The position numbers were made by a program, and so were the translations under genes. Below the pieces are notes generated by a model. The model did not search any database, was not told the DNA's origin, and was given only the letters and a program-made list of their open reading frames with translations. From NCBI GenBank assembly GCA_036924085.1, contig JAVGWX010000012.1, forward strand, positions 30,615,479 to 30,679,478: DNA of 64,000 nt, given 5' to 3'. The DNA is from Ariolimax columbianus. Its lineage: Eukaryota > Mollusca > Gastropoda > Stylommatophora > Arionidae. This document shows, piece after piece, positions 12,893 through 25,582 of the stretch; position 1 is the stretch's first letter, and every line of letters begins with the position of its first letter.

Positions 12893-13275
12893 AGTTAGAC
12901 GCAGGGTTTTTCAGATACTTCTGTTAGACGCTGGTTCTTGACATACTTCTGTTAGCTGATTCTTGAGATACTTCTGTTAGACTCGATTCTTGAGATACTT
13001 CTGTTAGACTGGATTCTTGAGATTCTTCTGTTAGACTGGATTCTTGAGATACTTCTGTTAGACGATTCTTGAGATACTTCTGTTAGACGATTCTTGAGAT
13101 ACTTCTGTTAGACTATTCTTGAGATACTTCTGTTAGACGATTCTTGAGATACTTCTGTTAGACGCTGATTCTTGAGATACTTCTGTTAGACGCTGATTCT
13201 CAAGATACTTCTGTTAGACGCTGATTCTTGAGATACTTCTGTTAGACAATTCTCAAGATACTTCTGTTGAAAGCT
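12893..13275. repeat. 23-28 bp minisatellite
   Basis: About 15 copies built on GAGATACTTCTGTTAGAC with variable linkers (GATTC, GCTGATTC, TGGATTC). The unit length varies, giving mixed phases and no long frame. Confidence 0.93.
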
Positions 13276-13537
13276 GGATTCTCAGCAGCGATGCGAATTG
13301 TAGTATCTAAGATGACTAATTCGTGCGTATTCCTCGTGAGGCTAAACTAGATATGTTTCCAACACTTGCTATGCGAAACATCAAATTCATTACTATTTAC
13401 CTATCCTTGAAATGCTGCTGAACATCTGGACTCTCGTGGTGAAAGATTATCTGTCAAACCTTCTCTCTCTGGGCTCTAAAAATCTATCTGTTTTCTCTTC
13501 ACCGTTGTCAAGACTATCCTGTTCTCCTAGTTGCCGA

Positions 13538-13657
13538 CTGATGTCGACTTGTTCTGCTCGCCCCCGAATGATGTCAACTTGTCCCTCCTCTGCTCGCCCC
13601 TGAATGATGTCAACTTGTCCCTCCTCTGCTCGTACCTGAAGTAATATCGACTTGTCT
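13538..13657. repeat. Three-copy 37-40 bp tandem repeat
   Basis: Copies of GATGTCAACTTGTCCCTCC followed by TCTGCTCG. The first and last copies are diverged. Confidence 0.75.
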
Positions 13658-14039
13658 CTTCGTTCTAGAATGATCTGATTTCGGCTCTCCTGGCTAGATG
13701 TATCCGCAGCTTTTTCCAGATCTCGTACCTAGGTTTTTTCCTCCCCGAGATTTTAAGAAAAACCAGCAAATAATAATCATCACTAATGATCATGCTGTAA
13801 CAAGCGTCTATGAGTTATGCAAGGGTACGTAGTTTTTAACATATGCGTGGCTTGGAAACCAACACTATGCATTCCAAGCATTCCGATGTCCAGATTTGAG
13901 TACATCTGTACTGGCTAGCATTGTTCGTTTTAATTCTATAAGAAACAATAAAATGGCTACTGACAATCAATTCTCCTCCCCCTTTCTAACTGAAATGAAA
14001 CATGTCTTTAAATCTTATCCCTACTAAATCTACACAGCT

Positions 14040-14345
14040 AAGATCTGTTACATATACAACCAGTTTCTTGTATTCGACTTGATCTAAAAATAACTATGTG
14101 CTTCCAATTTATTCTTTAATGCATTAACTGACGCTGCTCCCGCTTTTTTTTTTGTCGCAGTGAATTCCAAGAATTCACCACTCTCTGACTAAACAAAATA
14201 TTTAATAATATCTATTCTTTACTTTTCTTTAATTAATGAATAACTGTGCCCTCTTTTTCTTATAGCCGATTGTTCTTTGAAGAACTTGTTATAGTCTAAT
14301 TTATTCTTTGCATTGATCATCTTATAAACTTTTAACAAATCTCAT
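14040..14345 (-). mobile_element. CR1-like LINE 3' end fragment
   Basis: Aligned by eye with the 3' part of the LINE at 49972-52660. Shared blocks in the same + strand order are ATACAACCAGTT, TTCTTTAATGCATTAACTG, CCACTCTCTGACTAAA, AACTTGTTATAGTCTAATTTA and ATCATCTTATAAAC. Only the 3' UTR and last codons remain, so it is a heavily 5' truncated, old copy of the same family. Confidence 0.75.
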
Positions 14346-14815
14346 ATGCATGGGTAAAGTCACGTCATCCACAATGATGACGAAATACACTGTATTTTGT
14401 CTCATGCAACATTCCAAGAAAGAAGGAACTTCGAATTCACTGATACTCAGGATAAGGGGTTTTCACTCCACTTTACTTAAATGTTAGCTGGTACATGTAC
14501 ATGTTTTCTTAAGTTAAGTGTCTTCAAACAGTGAAGGAGTGGGCTGGTGATGGAGACCGATAGGACGCCAATCAATATCCTTTGTTAGTTTGAGGTGTGG
14601 GGGGTATTGTGGCATATAATTGCTTTTTTCAAAACTTACATTGATATCAATTTCAAAATGAGTTTGAAGTGTAAATTTATTACAATGCAGAAGGTTATCA
14701 TTTTACTATAACAGTTCTTCCGCAGGGAATCTAAGATGGCTCATTTATATAGCGATATTCATGACCCAGAGTAACGAACGCAATTGGCGTTTGGTCTGGA
14801 TAGATCATCATTTTA
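14346..14815. other. Unique spacer, no gene seen
   Basis: No motif, element or credible open frame recognised. Confidence 0.35.
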
Positions 14816-14819
14816 CCGT

Positions 14820-15110
14820 TGGATTGGACATGACTCAGTGCACTCATATCAAGCAAAGAGGGAGATTGGACATGACTCAGTGCACTCATATCAAACAAGG
14901 AAGGAGATTGGACATGACTCAGTGCACTCATATCAAACAAGGAAGGAGATTGGACATGACTCAGTGCACTCATATCAAACAAAGAAGGAGATTGGACATG
15001 ACTCAGTGCACTCATATCAAACAAGGAAGGAGATTGGACATGACTCAGTGCACTCATATCAAGCAAAGAAGGAGATTGGACATGACTCAGAGTGCACTCA
15101 TATCAAGCAA
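14820..15110. repeat. 42 bp minisatellite with open frames on both strands
   Basis: Seven copies of a 42 bp unit containing GGACATGACTCAGTGCACTC and ATATCAAACAAGGA. Because 42 is divisible by three and the unit lacks stops in several frames, + frames read a 14-residue repeat (LDMTQCTHIKQGRR or a frame-shifted version) and the minus strand reads MSALSHVQSPSLFD. No upstream start context, splice sites or neighbours suggest a gene. The last copy carries a 2 bp insertion (AGAG) that breaks the frame. Confidence 0.93.
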
Positions 15111-15124
15111 AAAAGAAAAAGGAA

Positions 15125-16425
15125 AATTGACGATTTCAAGATGTTATAAAACGGGAGATATTGAAACTGTTGACGAAAAATTTACTTGTTTCTCTCCGGA
15201 AACTAAAATTAATATTCGAGCTTGTGTGGGCTAAAGTCAAAGGACAAGTTACCGAACAGAACAGGACATTTAGAATGTGCGATGTTGTAGTGCTGACACG
15301 TGAGTACTTTTCAAAAATAGACATTCAGTTTTGAAAGAAGTGTGTTGAACATGTGCTCCGGAAAGAAGAACATAACTGGCTACGAGATGTATTACAATTT
15401 GTCCAGCCAGTAATAATTATCAACCTCTTTGAATCGACAGATTCGCATGATTAATATCATCTTTTGTGGACATACTAATTAGCAGACTTGGATGAATTAG
15501 AGACTACAATTTAGAGTTTGTTTATCAAAACAATTAGGTGTACATACAATAGCAACAAATACATTGCAATATTCAAATATGTTACACAACATAAAATTAG
15601 CTGCGCAGTTGATACAACCTTGGGGGTCTAAGGGTGACCGAAGAGCTCACACCCTGGGGGCCTCTCTTCCCCTTCTCTCTCTCTTCTCACCTCACTCTGT
15701 TTCATTTGACTCTGTCCTACAGTCACACTCTTGCACAACTTTCACACGCGCCCTCGTGGTAAAGCCCTTCTATTGCACTTTGGTTGGGCTAGCTTCTGAG
15801 GGCGCACAAACTTAGCATAGGTACATACAGATGCACACATGCATCCAAGCACTGATTTATGCGTCCTGATATCGCCCAATGGACTACGGTCTGGGGTGGA
15901 AAATGGCGCGCCTCCGCAAGTAGAAACTAGTGAGGCAAACATCTAAGCAAAAAAGAAAAAAGACCGAAGAGCTGTACTAACTGTTGCATATTGGTGCCAT
16001 TTTTACAATTGTACATAAAGGTCAACAGAAACAATAGTTATATCAAGACATTAAAGAGATACGCCTATGAACAAAATGCTGAGAAATTCAGCTGGGTACT
16101 GTAATATCTTAAATTTAATGTCATTTCTTTACAATGGTCCCAAAAGATCAAAAGAATTCGCCGATGTGCAAATGTCTTAACATCTATGGACTAAATAATA
16201 TCAATGTTTTAGCGTCATGGATATTCTAAGGCTGCATGCGAAAAAAATTATTTGGATCTGACATGCAGTTTAGTCTAAAATTACTTCGGACCTTGTTCTT
16301 GAATTAAAAGACGGACTATAGCAGAGAAGACTGCTACACGTTTACTTGGCTGGACTCCAAGACATTTAAAATTTGCTTTGCGGTCAATTTCAGACAACAT
16401 TAAGGGTGTTCTCAGCTTTCTATTT
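15125..16425. other. Unique intergenic DNA, no gene seen
   Basis: No recognisable coding region or element. Short frames at 15564 and 15742 lack motifs. Confidence 0.35.
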
Positions 16426-16429
16426 GCTA

Positions 16430-16700
16430 ACATATAGCTAAGGGTAAAGGTTGCGCATTTACCTTATAGCTAAGGGTAAAGGTTGCGCATTTACCTTATA
16501 GCTAAGGGTGAAGGTTGCGTATATAGCTTTTAGCTAAGGGTGAAGGTTGCGTATATAGCTTATAGCTTAGAGTGAAGTTTGCGCATATAGCTTATAGCTA
16601 AGGGTGAAGGTTACGTATATACCTTATAGCTAAGGGTGAAGGTTACGTATATACCTAATAGCTAAGGGTGAAGGTTGCGTATATAGCTTATAGCTAACAT
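16430..16700. repeat. 32 bp minisatellite
   Basis: Eight copies of a 32 bp unit containing TATAGCTAAGGGTGAAGGTT. Two subtypes alternate, one ending GCGCATTTACC and the other GCGTATATAGC. Confidence 0.93.
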
Positions 16701-17756
16701 ATAGTTTTACTGGTATTTGTCTTCAAGCATATAGACACAGAGGGAAAAACAAGATTTGCTTGTGGCGGGAATCCTCAAAACGTGACGCTGATACAGAAAC
16801 GACCAGTCCAAGAGTACACGCAAATGATTTGACACAGGCTTTTGGTAGGCGACAGCTGCAGTGGTTGTCTGACGCCTTGTTTGAAGCGATATAGATCAGT
16901 GCTTCTCAAGCTTATCAGTGTGAGGGACTGACAGGAATTTATCCGTTTCACCAGGCACAAGTGTAGCCGTGATTGATTATTGTTCTTGTTCGGTCAGCTT
17001 AAATGTGTATTATCATTTGTTTAAATGGGACATCTTGATATTGATCTTGATGTCCCGTTCCTCAGCGTAGCTGTGAGTCCCAACTTCTTCTCCAACGGAT
17101 CCTGGCTTGGGCCACGGAAGTCTATTGGGCGGTATGCACTAAACCGGTAGCGTCTTGGATGTTGAGGACATCAAGGAAGTCTGGCTAACTCATTGGAAGT
17201 CTTACCCATGGTCTCTTTTTACCTAAGAGGTGCCAGACTGCTGTCACGATGCTCCATCGACCAACTTCTCATCTCAACATATGACCTGCCTATCTATGTG
17301 TTGCTTTGTTTGCATAAATTACCGCATTATTCACAAAGGACCATTGTCACATGTCCTAATTGTGAAGATTTAGTGGAGACTGATTCCAACCAAGCGTAAC
17401 TCAATGGGACATACTTAGGCAATTCTAAGACTTTTTACCATTTAAGGATAGAAGCTATAAACATTTTACGTTACAATTGTTCTAAAATGTGTAACAAATT
17501 TTTGAAGTTGATATGATACTTAATAAACGAGAATATAATAATTGAAATTCAGAAAGAGTTGCACCTTCCGTTATTTTAAATTATATCAATTAGGATGTTT
17601 TGTAAAAGACACAACAATATTAGTCAGTCGGTGCTGGTCGGTGTACCCTCAGTCCGCGGTCCACAATGGACGTCTTGAAACTGGACACGAAATTTAAACA
17701 TTTTCTCTCCTGGTTCTCTACTTGGAAATCTGTGGACCAGCACGGGCCTTCGGACC
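16701..17756. other. Unique intergenic DNA, no gene seen
   Basis: No gene, RNA or mobile element signature recognised. Confidence 0.35.
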
Positions 17757-18290
17757 AGTGTTAAGAGTAGACCGGCACCGACCTTAAGACCAGTAGCTAC
17801 AGTAGACCAGCAACAGCCTGAGGGCCAGTAACAACAGTAGACCAGCAAGGGCCTGAGGGCCAGTAACTACAGTAGACCAGCAAGGGCCTGGGGACCAGTA
17901 ACTACAGTAGACCAGCAAGGGTCTGAGGGCAAGTAACAACAGTAGACCAACAAGGACCTGAGGGCCAGTAGCTACAGTGGACCAGCAACAGCCTGAGGGC
18001 CAGAAACTACAGAAGACCAGCAAGGGCCTGGGGACCAGTAACTACAGTAGACAAACAACAACATGGGGACCAGAAACTACAGTGGAACAGCAACGGTCAG
18101 AGCACCAGTACCGGCCTGAGGACCAGTAACTGCAGCGGACCAGTAACCGAACTGAGCACCAGTACTGGGCTGAGGACCAGTACCAGCCTGAGGACCAGTA
18201 CCAGCTTGAAAACCAGTACCGGCCGGAGGACTATTACCAGCCTGAGGACCAGTACCGGCCGCAGACGAGTACCAGCTTGCGGAACAGCAC
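17757..18290. repeat. ACCAG-rich minisatellite, about 36 bp units
   Basis: Repeated GACCAGCAAGGGCCTGAGGG and CCAGTAACTACAGTAG blocks. The right end degenerates into shorter GACCAGTACCRGCCTGAG units of about 18 bp. The minus strand frame reads a leucine-rich repeat artefact. Confidence 0.9.
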
Positions 18291-19079
18291 CAAGTTATGT
18301 ACTATCATCGGTCTGCTGACTAGCTCTGGCCAGGAGACCATTATTGTTGCAAAGCATTGAAGTGAGAGCAGGAGGAAGTTATATAAGTTGTACCGAACTT
18401 GAGGGCTGCCCTGTGATTTCTGAGCATTTAGACCCGACACATCCGCTGAAGGCAGAACTTCGTATTCAGTTTAACTCATCATAATCTTTCGTCCCCAAAC
18501 TACCTAAAATGTAAATAGTGAATTTTTTTTCCTTTTCACGATGTCTTGCCACGTTAGGGCTTCACTGGAACGATGAGAAATGTGAACCAATTGAAACATT
18601 TTGACGAAGACCCCTCCCCACGACCTCGTTAGTGCTTCTGTAACAGGCTGTGTCACAGGCGAGGTTAGCGAGGAACCTCGCAATCAACTACAGCCACTTT
18701 CTCAATAACACCTCGGAATGACAGAGAAACCACTGTAACCTGCTAGCGCAGACATGTCTTCAATAATGAACTCAGCAACACTAGTAGCTTCGAAATACAA
18801 CATATAGGTTCCACTAACTAAGAACATTCTGGATGTAGACTCGAACGTCGCCCTATTTCTATTACTTGAAGCAGTCAGACCGAGCAAAGACAAGGAACAA
18901 GGATTTCTTGTCCATGTGGTCCACATAGGTCTGGAGAATTTTGTAAGAAATTAGAACGAATTCTCAATTCCACTCCCATCTACGACATCAGTACCTGAGC
19001 TATCTGCCCTTGATCATTCCATCGCTGTGCCATAGTGGTCTGATAGGTGCTTTGTTTACCTTGAATCTAAGACAATTAT

Positions 19080-19440
19080 CCATTTCCATCCAGTATCCCG
19101 CGGCTAATAACCCCCACCCTCTGAACTTTACCCATTCCCAACCAGTATCCAAGAACTGAGAACCCACACCTTCTAAACTTTACCAATCCTCAACCAGAAT
19201 CCCAGAACTGAGAACCCCCACCTTCTAAACTTTACCCATTTCCAACCAGTATCCCAGAACTGAGAACCCCCTCCCCTTCCCACCTCCCACCTTCTAAACT
19301 TTACCCATGTCCAACCAGTATCATAGAACTGAGAACCCCCTTGCCCTCCCCACCTCCCACCTTCTAAACTTTACACATCTCCAAGCAGTATCCTAGGACT
19401 GAAAGCCCCCACCCCCTCCCCTCCCTACCTTATAAACTTT
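19080..19440. repeat. 50-63 bp minisatellite
   Basis: Six copies carrying CCAGTATCCCAGAACTGAGA and CACCTTCTAAACTTTACCCA. Unit length varies with a CCTCCCC-rich insertion in the right-hand copies. Confidence 0.88.
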
Positions 19441-20044
19441 ACAATGAGCGTCCTTTGCTCTGTCCTAGCACTTCAACTCTCAAGACTTATCATAAAAAAC
19501 TTAAACAGATACTTCATTGCACCGACCAATAAATAACTGGGCCAGTGGATGGCGCAAAATGGTGCGATTCTTAGATAAGCTGGAATATCCAAGTTCAGAG
19601 GGTGGGTGCGAGAACGCACTTGACACCTTAGTCTTGGCCAGATAAGCTGTTTTGTCAAGTGTTTATTGCAGAAGTCAACACCACATAATAGAGTTGTTCT
19701 GCCAACAAGTTAGCAATTATAATGAGCAGTAACTATTTATACGTACATAATATACGTGTTAAAACTAAATTTAGATTTATATAAGGAACACGCTTATCAA
19801 ATGTGCTAGAAAAAAATAGCACTAGATGTATAAAAAAGAGAACTAACGTATATTAACTGTCATTTGGACGAAAGGTATGGTATGTATCGCTTTGTTAACA
19901 TATTAACTACATGGGTGACAAGCTGTTGCCAGGAATGTTAACATTACTTAGTTTTTTAAATATCACTTTCAATTATCTTAAAAATGACAAAATGTTTTTA
20001 CAAATCTGTTTACATTTAAGAGAATTACAAATTTATGTGTACAC
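19441..20044. other. Unique intergenic DNA, no gene seen
   Basis: AT-rich, no credible coding or RNA feature. Confidence 0.35.
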
Positions 20045-20290
20045 TGTGTCTGAGTCTGTAGTAGACGGTTCATAGTCTCAATACTGTTTCTCTGTAATAG
20101 TCGATTCGTAGTCTGGATATTGTGACTGAATCTGTAGTAGCAGGTTCCAAGTCTGAATTTTATTTCTGAGTCTGTAACAGTCGGTTCGTAATCTGAATAG
20201 TATGCCTCTGTAACAGCCGATCATAGAATGAATATTATGTCAGAGTCTGTAGCAGGCGGTTCGTAGTCTGAGTATTATTTGTTCTATATT
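20045..20290. repeat. Degenerate tandem repeat, about 40-45 bp units
   Basis: Five or six diverged copies of TGAGTCTGTAGTAG followed by CGGTTCGTAGTCTGAATATT. Confidence 0.8.
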
Positions 20291-20739
20291 TTGTAAAGAG
20301 TAAATAATATGAATCAATTTGATCAGACTCTGAATATCTAAGTTGTCCTTTGTGCAGTTTAAAACCAGTAAGTAAATAAAATCTACGTTTTCATTTTTGT
20401 GAACACCACGTCTTTGATAATCGTTTCTTACCCCGCGAAGAAGAATTAATTGGCAAACTCGGGCGGCAAAAAGCGGTCACTTGCTTGGACTTGGTGACTG
20501 TGAATGAATATACAAATCTATAAGGACTACGTTTTTCGGTAAAAGTTGCCAATGGCCTGCCCATGATCCGTCAAAATTTAATATAATAAGAAATCGCATT
20601 AAAGTACATAGTACTCTTAGTACATCATGTCAGCTAGCCAGGTTATAGGGAAGATGGTTAACATTTGAGAGATACAAGTTCAAGAACGGGGTCAAAGGTC
20701 AAGTCAAGTTCAATGAAAGTTTATTAAAAAAGAATTGTT

Positions 20740-20960
20740 TTCACTTTCTCAAATGTTTTCCTTACTTTAGTTCGGAGTTTTTTACTTCCCTAAATATTGC
20801 CCTTCCTTTGTTTCAGAAATCTTTACTTCTCAAATGTTACCCTTCCGTTAGTTCTAAGTTCTTTACTCCCTCAAATGTTGCCCTTGTTCAGTGCTGGGTT
20901 CTTTACTTCGCCAATTATTGCCCTTCCTTTAGTTCTGGGTTCTTTACTTTCTCAAATGTT
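20740..20960. repeat. Tandem repeat, about 40-41 bp units
   Basis: Copies of TTCTTTACTTYCTCAAATGT and TGCCCTTCCTTTAGTTC. Five are recognisable. The open + frame at 20808 simply runs through them. Confidence 0.8.
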
Positions 20961-21039
20961 GTCCTTCCTTTAGTTCGAGGTTTGCATGTTACTTCTTGGA
21001 CTATCCTCCTGACCTCTTCATGTCCGTGTTTCTTGCAGG

Positions 21040-22220
21040 AAGCATAAAGAAACATTTATTTTGCGTCGTTGAGGATTGGATCTCTCTGAGCTGTCCAATT
21101 GTTTCTATGGTTTCCGACATAATTTTACATAGCCTACATTATGCTGCAATGTATATTTGCAGATCAACTATCTAATATTGAGCTTGACTCTTGGTTACGA
21201 CGGTTAATGATGCTTCTCATAGAACAACAAAAGGAATATAGAACCAATCGTCCCCCCCCCCCCCCCTTCCACGACTTCAAAAGGTATACTCGTCTAGGGA
21301 AAGAGACATGATATGAGAGTACCATTGGACGCTTAACACAGGATAAGATGGCTTGACTTGCTCTTGTTTAAAATATTTACTATAAATGAGGCTGGAAGGT
21401 ATTCGTCAATGGCTTATTTAAACAATATATAGCAGGTTTCATATTTTCGTTATTTATTTTCATTAAAAAATCATGTATTTTAACTTTCTTTTCAGATATA
21501 GGAAAAGGATTCACGACTCAATTTAAGTAGGTCACAGCCATCTTTGGTTCTTGAGCAGACGGTAAAAGTTTGAAAAGTAATGTCTAGCGGGTAGGTGGTT
21601 GAAGATATTGGTACCCGATGATAATGTTGCTCCAGCTTATATCATGGCTGATTAGAGTTTTTACAGCAATAGGCCAGTAAAATAAATAGTAAACCCAAAA
21701 CGTAGGTACATCTCTTGGACGTGCAAGAAATAAATACTCATTTAGTGAGACGGATGTCATGCAACAAAAGGTCTAAATATACATTGATGAACGACGTGCA
21801 GTGTCTTTGTCTTGCCCTTTTCCCCGTCCTTACAAAGCGTCGCGGCATCACTGCTATTGACCCCCATACAGAAAACCTACATCAGAGTATTTTTGGTAGT
21901 GGTTTTTTTAGAATGCTTTTATTTTACATGATGAGGTTGCTCGTCGCAAGAACAACCTTCTTTAGCCAAACATCACATATTTGGAAGATTGCATTTTACA
22001 AATTTTTGTTTCGGGCCCACGTGAGTGAATATAAGACGTATTTTCACAGTCGCTCCGTCCATTTAATTACTATTACGGATGTATGCACAAAACACGAAGT
22101 GCCATTGTAGTAATTCGTTTTAAACGCTGAGGAGTTATCCTCATGTACAACTCTATTTTGCTAAACGCCTTCAGGTACAAAGTGGTCGCGATAACAAAGA
22201 TGTAAGGTGCTTGTCTTTCA
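21040..22220. other. Unique intergenic DNA
   Basis: Includes a C homopolymer of about 15 at 21253. A 131-codon + frame at 21715 has no recognisable motif, no splice context and ordinary AT-rich composition, so I do not call it a gene. Confidence 0.35.
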
Positions 22221-22224
22221 AGTA

Positions 22225-22775
22225 ATGGAGCTGTACCTGAGAGGTAAGCTGCTCATCACTCAAGGGAAGGCACTGCAAATGAGAGGCAAGCTGCTCATCA
22301 CTCAAGGGAAGGCGCTATAACTGAGAGGTAAGCTGCTCATCACTCAAGGGAAGGCGCTATAACTGAGAGGCAATATGCTCATCACTCAAGGGAAGGCGCT
22401 ATAACTGAGAGGTAAGCTGCTCATCACTCAAGGGAAGGCGCTATAACTGAGAGGCAAGATGCTCATCACTCAAAGGAAGGCGCTATAACTGAGAGGTAAG
22501 ATGCTCATCACTCAAGGGAAGGCGCTATAACTGAGAGGCAATATGCTCATCATTCAAGGGAAAACGCTGCAAATGAGAGGTAACTTGTGCATCACTCAAG
22601 GGAAAGCGCTGCAAAGAGGTAAGCTGCGCATCCTTGAAGAGAAGGTGCTATTATTGAGGGGTAAGCTGCTCATCATTCGAGGGAAGGCGCTATAACTGAG
22701 AGGTAAGCTGCTCATCACTAAAGGGAAGGCACTATAATTGAGGGACAAGCTGCTCATCACTCAAAGGAAGGGGCA
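22225..22775. repeat. 42 bp minisatellite (second, unrelated unit)
   Basis: About 13 copies of a 42 bp unit containing CTGCTCATCACTCAAGGGAA and GGCGCTATAACTGAGAGG. A TAA in the unit closes the sense frame, so no open array exists despite the period being a multiple of three. Confidence 0.95.
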
Positions 22776-23499
22776 CAGAGCCTAATTCCTGTCGAACTCA
22801 GAGTTCACATGTACATGGTGTGCAAATAAAACAAACCTTTAGCAAATACATATTTTAAAAAAAACAACAGCCTGCTAAATGCTGTCTGGGCAAACATCCT
22901 GACATCATCAGAACGCTTTCTCAATAGTGACTTCCATGAAGGCCAAGAGAGGGCCACCTCTTCGAAGACACCTGTCTGTTTGTAACAATCGATTACCGTA
23001 CAAGTCTATACAACACATGACCTCTACACACTTAGGGAGAAGAGGAGCGATCGAGGTACAGGAGTGCCATATTTTCGACACCATTTATGGGAGATGTCAG
23101 TTCTGCTTTACATAACAGGAAAATGTGAATGGCAGAAGGGTTAAAACTTTTGCTCCTTATGCTAAATTAAACGGTTTTTTTTCACCATTTAGCGACACTT
23201 TCCAGTGCACCCAACAATAAATGAACACCTGAGTAAGTGTTATGGAAGGCAAGTAAGCGAGGAAACCAAATGGACACCACACCTCAGTCAGATCTCAGAT
23301 ATTGATTCATGTATTTTTTTATTTCCTCTTACTAAGCAGTCCAAAAATGTGGCAAGCTAATAATAGATATAGCTGACGTATTGTCCACAAGATGGAGGAT
23401 CAGACCGTAATATGCGATTTTAATGGAAGATAAAGGAGAAAACGATAATCCATGCACATTGGTAATGAAGAATCAGTTACAGAATAGTCTAACTATACA

Positions 23500-24440
23500 A
23501 ATACCATCTTCCAACACCATATTTCAACACCCTCTTACAGCACCATCTTCAATAACCATTTTCCATCACCATCTTCCATCATCATATTCCAACACCATCT
23601 TCCAACACCATCTTCCATCCCCATCTTCAAACACCATCTTCCATCCCTATCTTCCAACACCACCTTCTAACACCACCTTCTAACACCATCTTCCATCACC
23701 ATCTTACAACACCATCTTCCAACACCATCTTCCAACTCCATCTTCCAACACCATCTTACAACACCATCTTCCATCACCATCTTCCAAAACTTTCTTCCTT
23801 CCCCATCTTCCAACACCATCTTCCAACACCATCTTCCATCCCTATCTTCCAACACCATCTTCCAACACCATCTTCCAACACCATCTTACAACACCATCTT
23901 CCATCCCTATCTTCCAACACCATCTTCCAACACCATCTTCCAACACCATCTTACAACACCATCTTCCATCCCCATCTTCCAAAACTTTCTTCCTTCCCCA
24001 TCTTCCTTCCCCATCTTCCAACACCATCTTCCAACACCTTCTTCCAACACCATCTTCCATCCCTATCTTCCATCCCTATCTTCCAACACCATCTTCCAAC
24101 ACCATCTTCCATCCCTATCTTCCAACACCATCTTCCAACACCATCTTCCAACACCATCTTCCAACACCATCTTCCAACACTATCTTCCAACACCATCTTC
24201 CAACACCATCTTCCATCCCTATCTTCCAACACCATCTTCCAACACCATCTTCCAACACCATCTTCCATCCCTATCTTCCAACACCATCTTCCAACACCAT
24301 CTTCCAATACCATCTTCCATCCCTATCTTCCAACACCATCTTCCAACACCATCTTCCAACACCATCTTCCAACACCATCTTCCATCCCCATCTTCCAAGA
24401 CCATCTTCCAACACTGTCTTCCATCACCATCTTCCAACCG
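23500..24440. repeat. 13 bp minisatellite, about 940 bp
   Basis: About 70 copies of CTTCCAACACCAT with variants such as CTTCCATCCCTAT and CTTACAACACCAT. Minus-strand frames read a 13-residue repeat of the MVLEDGVGRWCWK type, produced by three rounds of a 13 bp unit. It is an artefact of a stop-free unit. Higher-order blocks are visible between about 23820 and 24440. Confidence 0.95.
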
Positions 24441-24564
24441 TGTCACTTAACCCCTAGCCCATGCCGTCTCCTGCACTCTGGCTTAAACTCAAGACTATAA
24501 TCAAGGCAGCTGCAGTAGAAGTGCACGATGACGTCAGTAGGAAAGAAGGGCATCATCGTCCTGT

Positions 24565-24735
24565 GTCTGATTAGTCCAGTGATAGAGCACTCAGTTTTCA
24601 AGGAAAATGTACGAGTTCAGCTCCCACAACTGTCCCGCTCTAGTTTACCCAGCTCTAAATTGGTACCTGGCATACGATGGGAAATAAACGGCAGCGAGGA
24701 AATAAACTGGTCGCCCTATATCATGCAAGCCGTGT
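24565..24735 (+). mobile_element. tRNA-derived SINE (family S1)
   Basis: Head TTAGTCCAGTGATAGAGCAC (A-box like) is followed by GAGTTCAGCTCCC (decayed B box), then CCCAGCTCTAAATTGGTACC and GCAGCGAGGAAATAAACTGG. The motif order is that of the better-preserved copy at 61185-61395. Confidence 0.65.
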
Positions 24736-24739
24736 TTTA

Positions 24740-25575
24740 GTATATTGAAGTCTCTAATAATTTCATTTCATCCATAGTAGTATAAACACATTTAAACAAA
24801 CCTTCAGTTTTACGTAAAGATTAAGTAAGATAATCCAAATAATGTGTTAGATCTATATTCCGTCTTAAGAAGTAACAGGTCAGTGAATGAAGGAAGTAAT
24901 AGATGTTGACCAACGTTTCGACCCAAATATGTCTTTTTCAATTACTAGACAATGGACAACCGCAAAAAACTCCAGTTAACTAAGTTAAAAGGAATCAAAA
25001 TAAAAAAATGCAGAGGGTGTGTGGGAACAGATGGTGCATCTTCTCAAGTACGATTTTAGATTTTAGAAGAGCCACTGTAACCTGCTAACAATATAACGTT
25101 TTCAAGAACTAACAACTTGGCACGAATACTAATGAACAATATCGGCATCGACTTCTGACTTTCAATACTGCCGCAGCTTTGATTTATTGATTAAGTGATA
25201 AAGTGATTTAAAGCATTAATTCCTCTTTATGCATATTCGTACAAATTTTGTTATCACAAAAATAGAAAAGTTACTTTTTGACCCCACTCGCTCCTCGATT
25301 TTTGGCCATTACGTGGTGTGGTGGACAATTTAAAGTTTTGAAGAACAGAACGAATTTTAGACAAGAAACTATTGTCGTGACCCTTGCGATAGGCGTGGCT
25401 AGAACACACATTACGAACATTCCAAGAGCACATTACCAGGCTATTTCTGTCATTCATCCTTTAGGGGAAAAGACGCAAAGGAAAGGTCAATTAAGCACCA
25501 AGAAGAGACACGTCAGGTTAATAGATTAAAAACCATGAGAAGTTGTTCAGAACTGGAAAAAAATAGCAAACGATG
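24740..25575. other. Unique intergenic DNA, no gene seen
   Basis: No recognisable gene or element. Short frames at 25254-25529 lack motifs. Confidence 0.35.
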
Positions 25576-25582
25576 GGTCTGC

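Noticed and set aside
16430..16700. Possible CRISPR-like direct repeats
   Set aside because: Units are contiguous 32 bp repeats without unique spacers, in an animal genome. They are a minisatellite.
21715..22110. 131-codon + frame
   Set aside because: No recognisable motif, no splice context, and AT-rich composition. The length is within chance for this much DNA.
23667..24446. MVLEDGVGRWCWK repeat protein on the minus strand
   Set aside because: A 13 bp unit read three times gives a 13-residue repeat automatically. It has no start context or splice signals.
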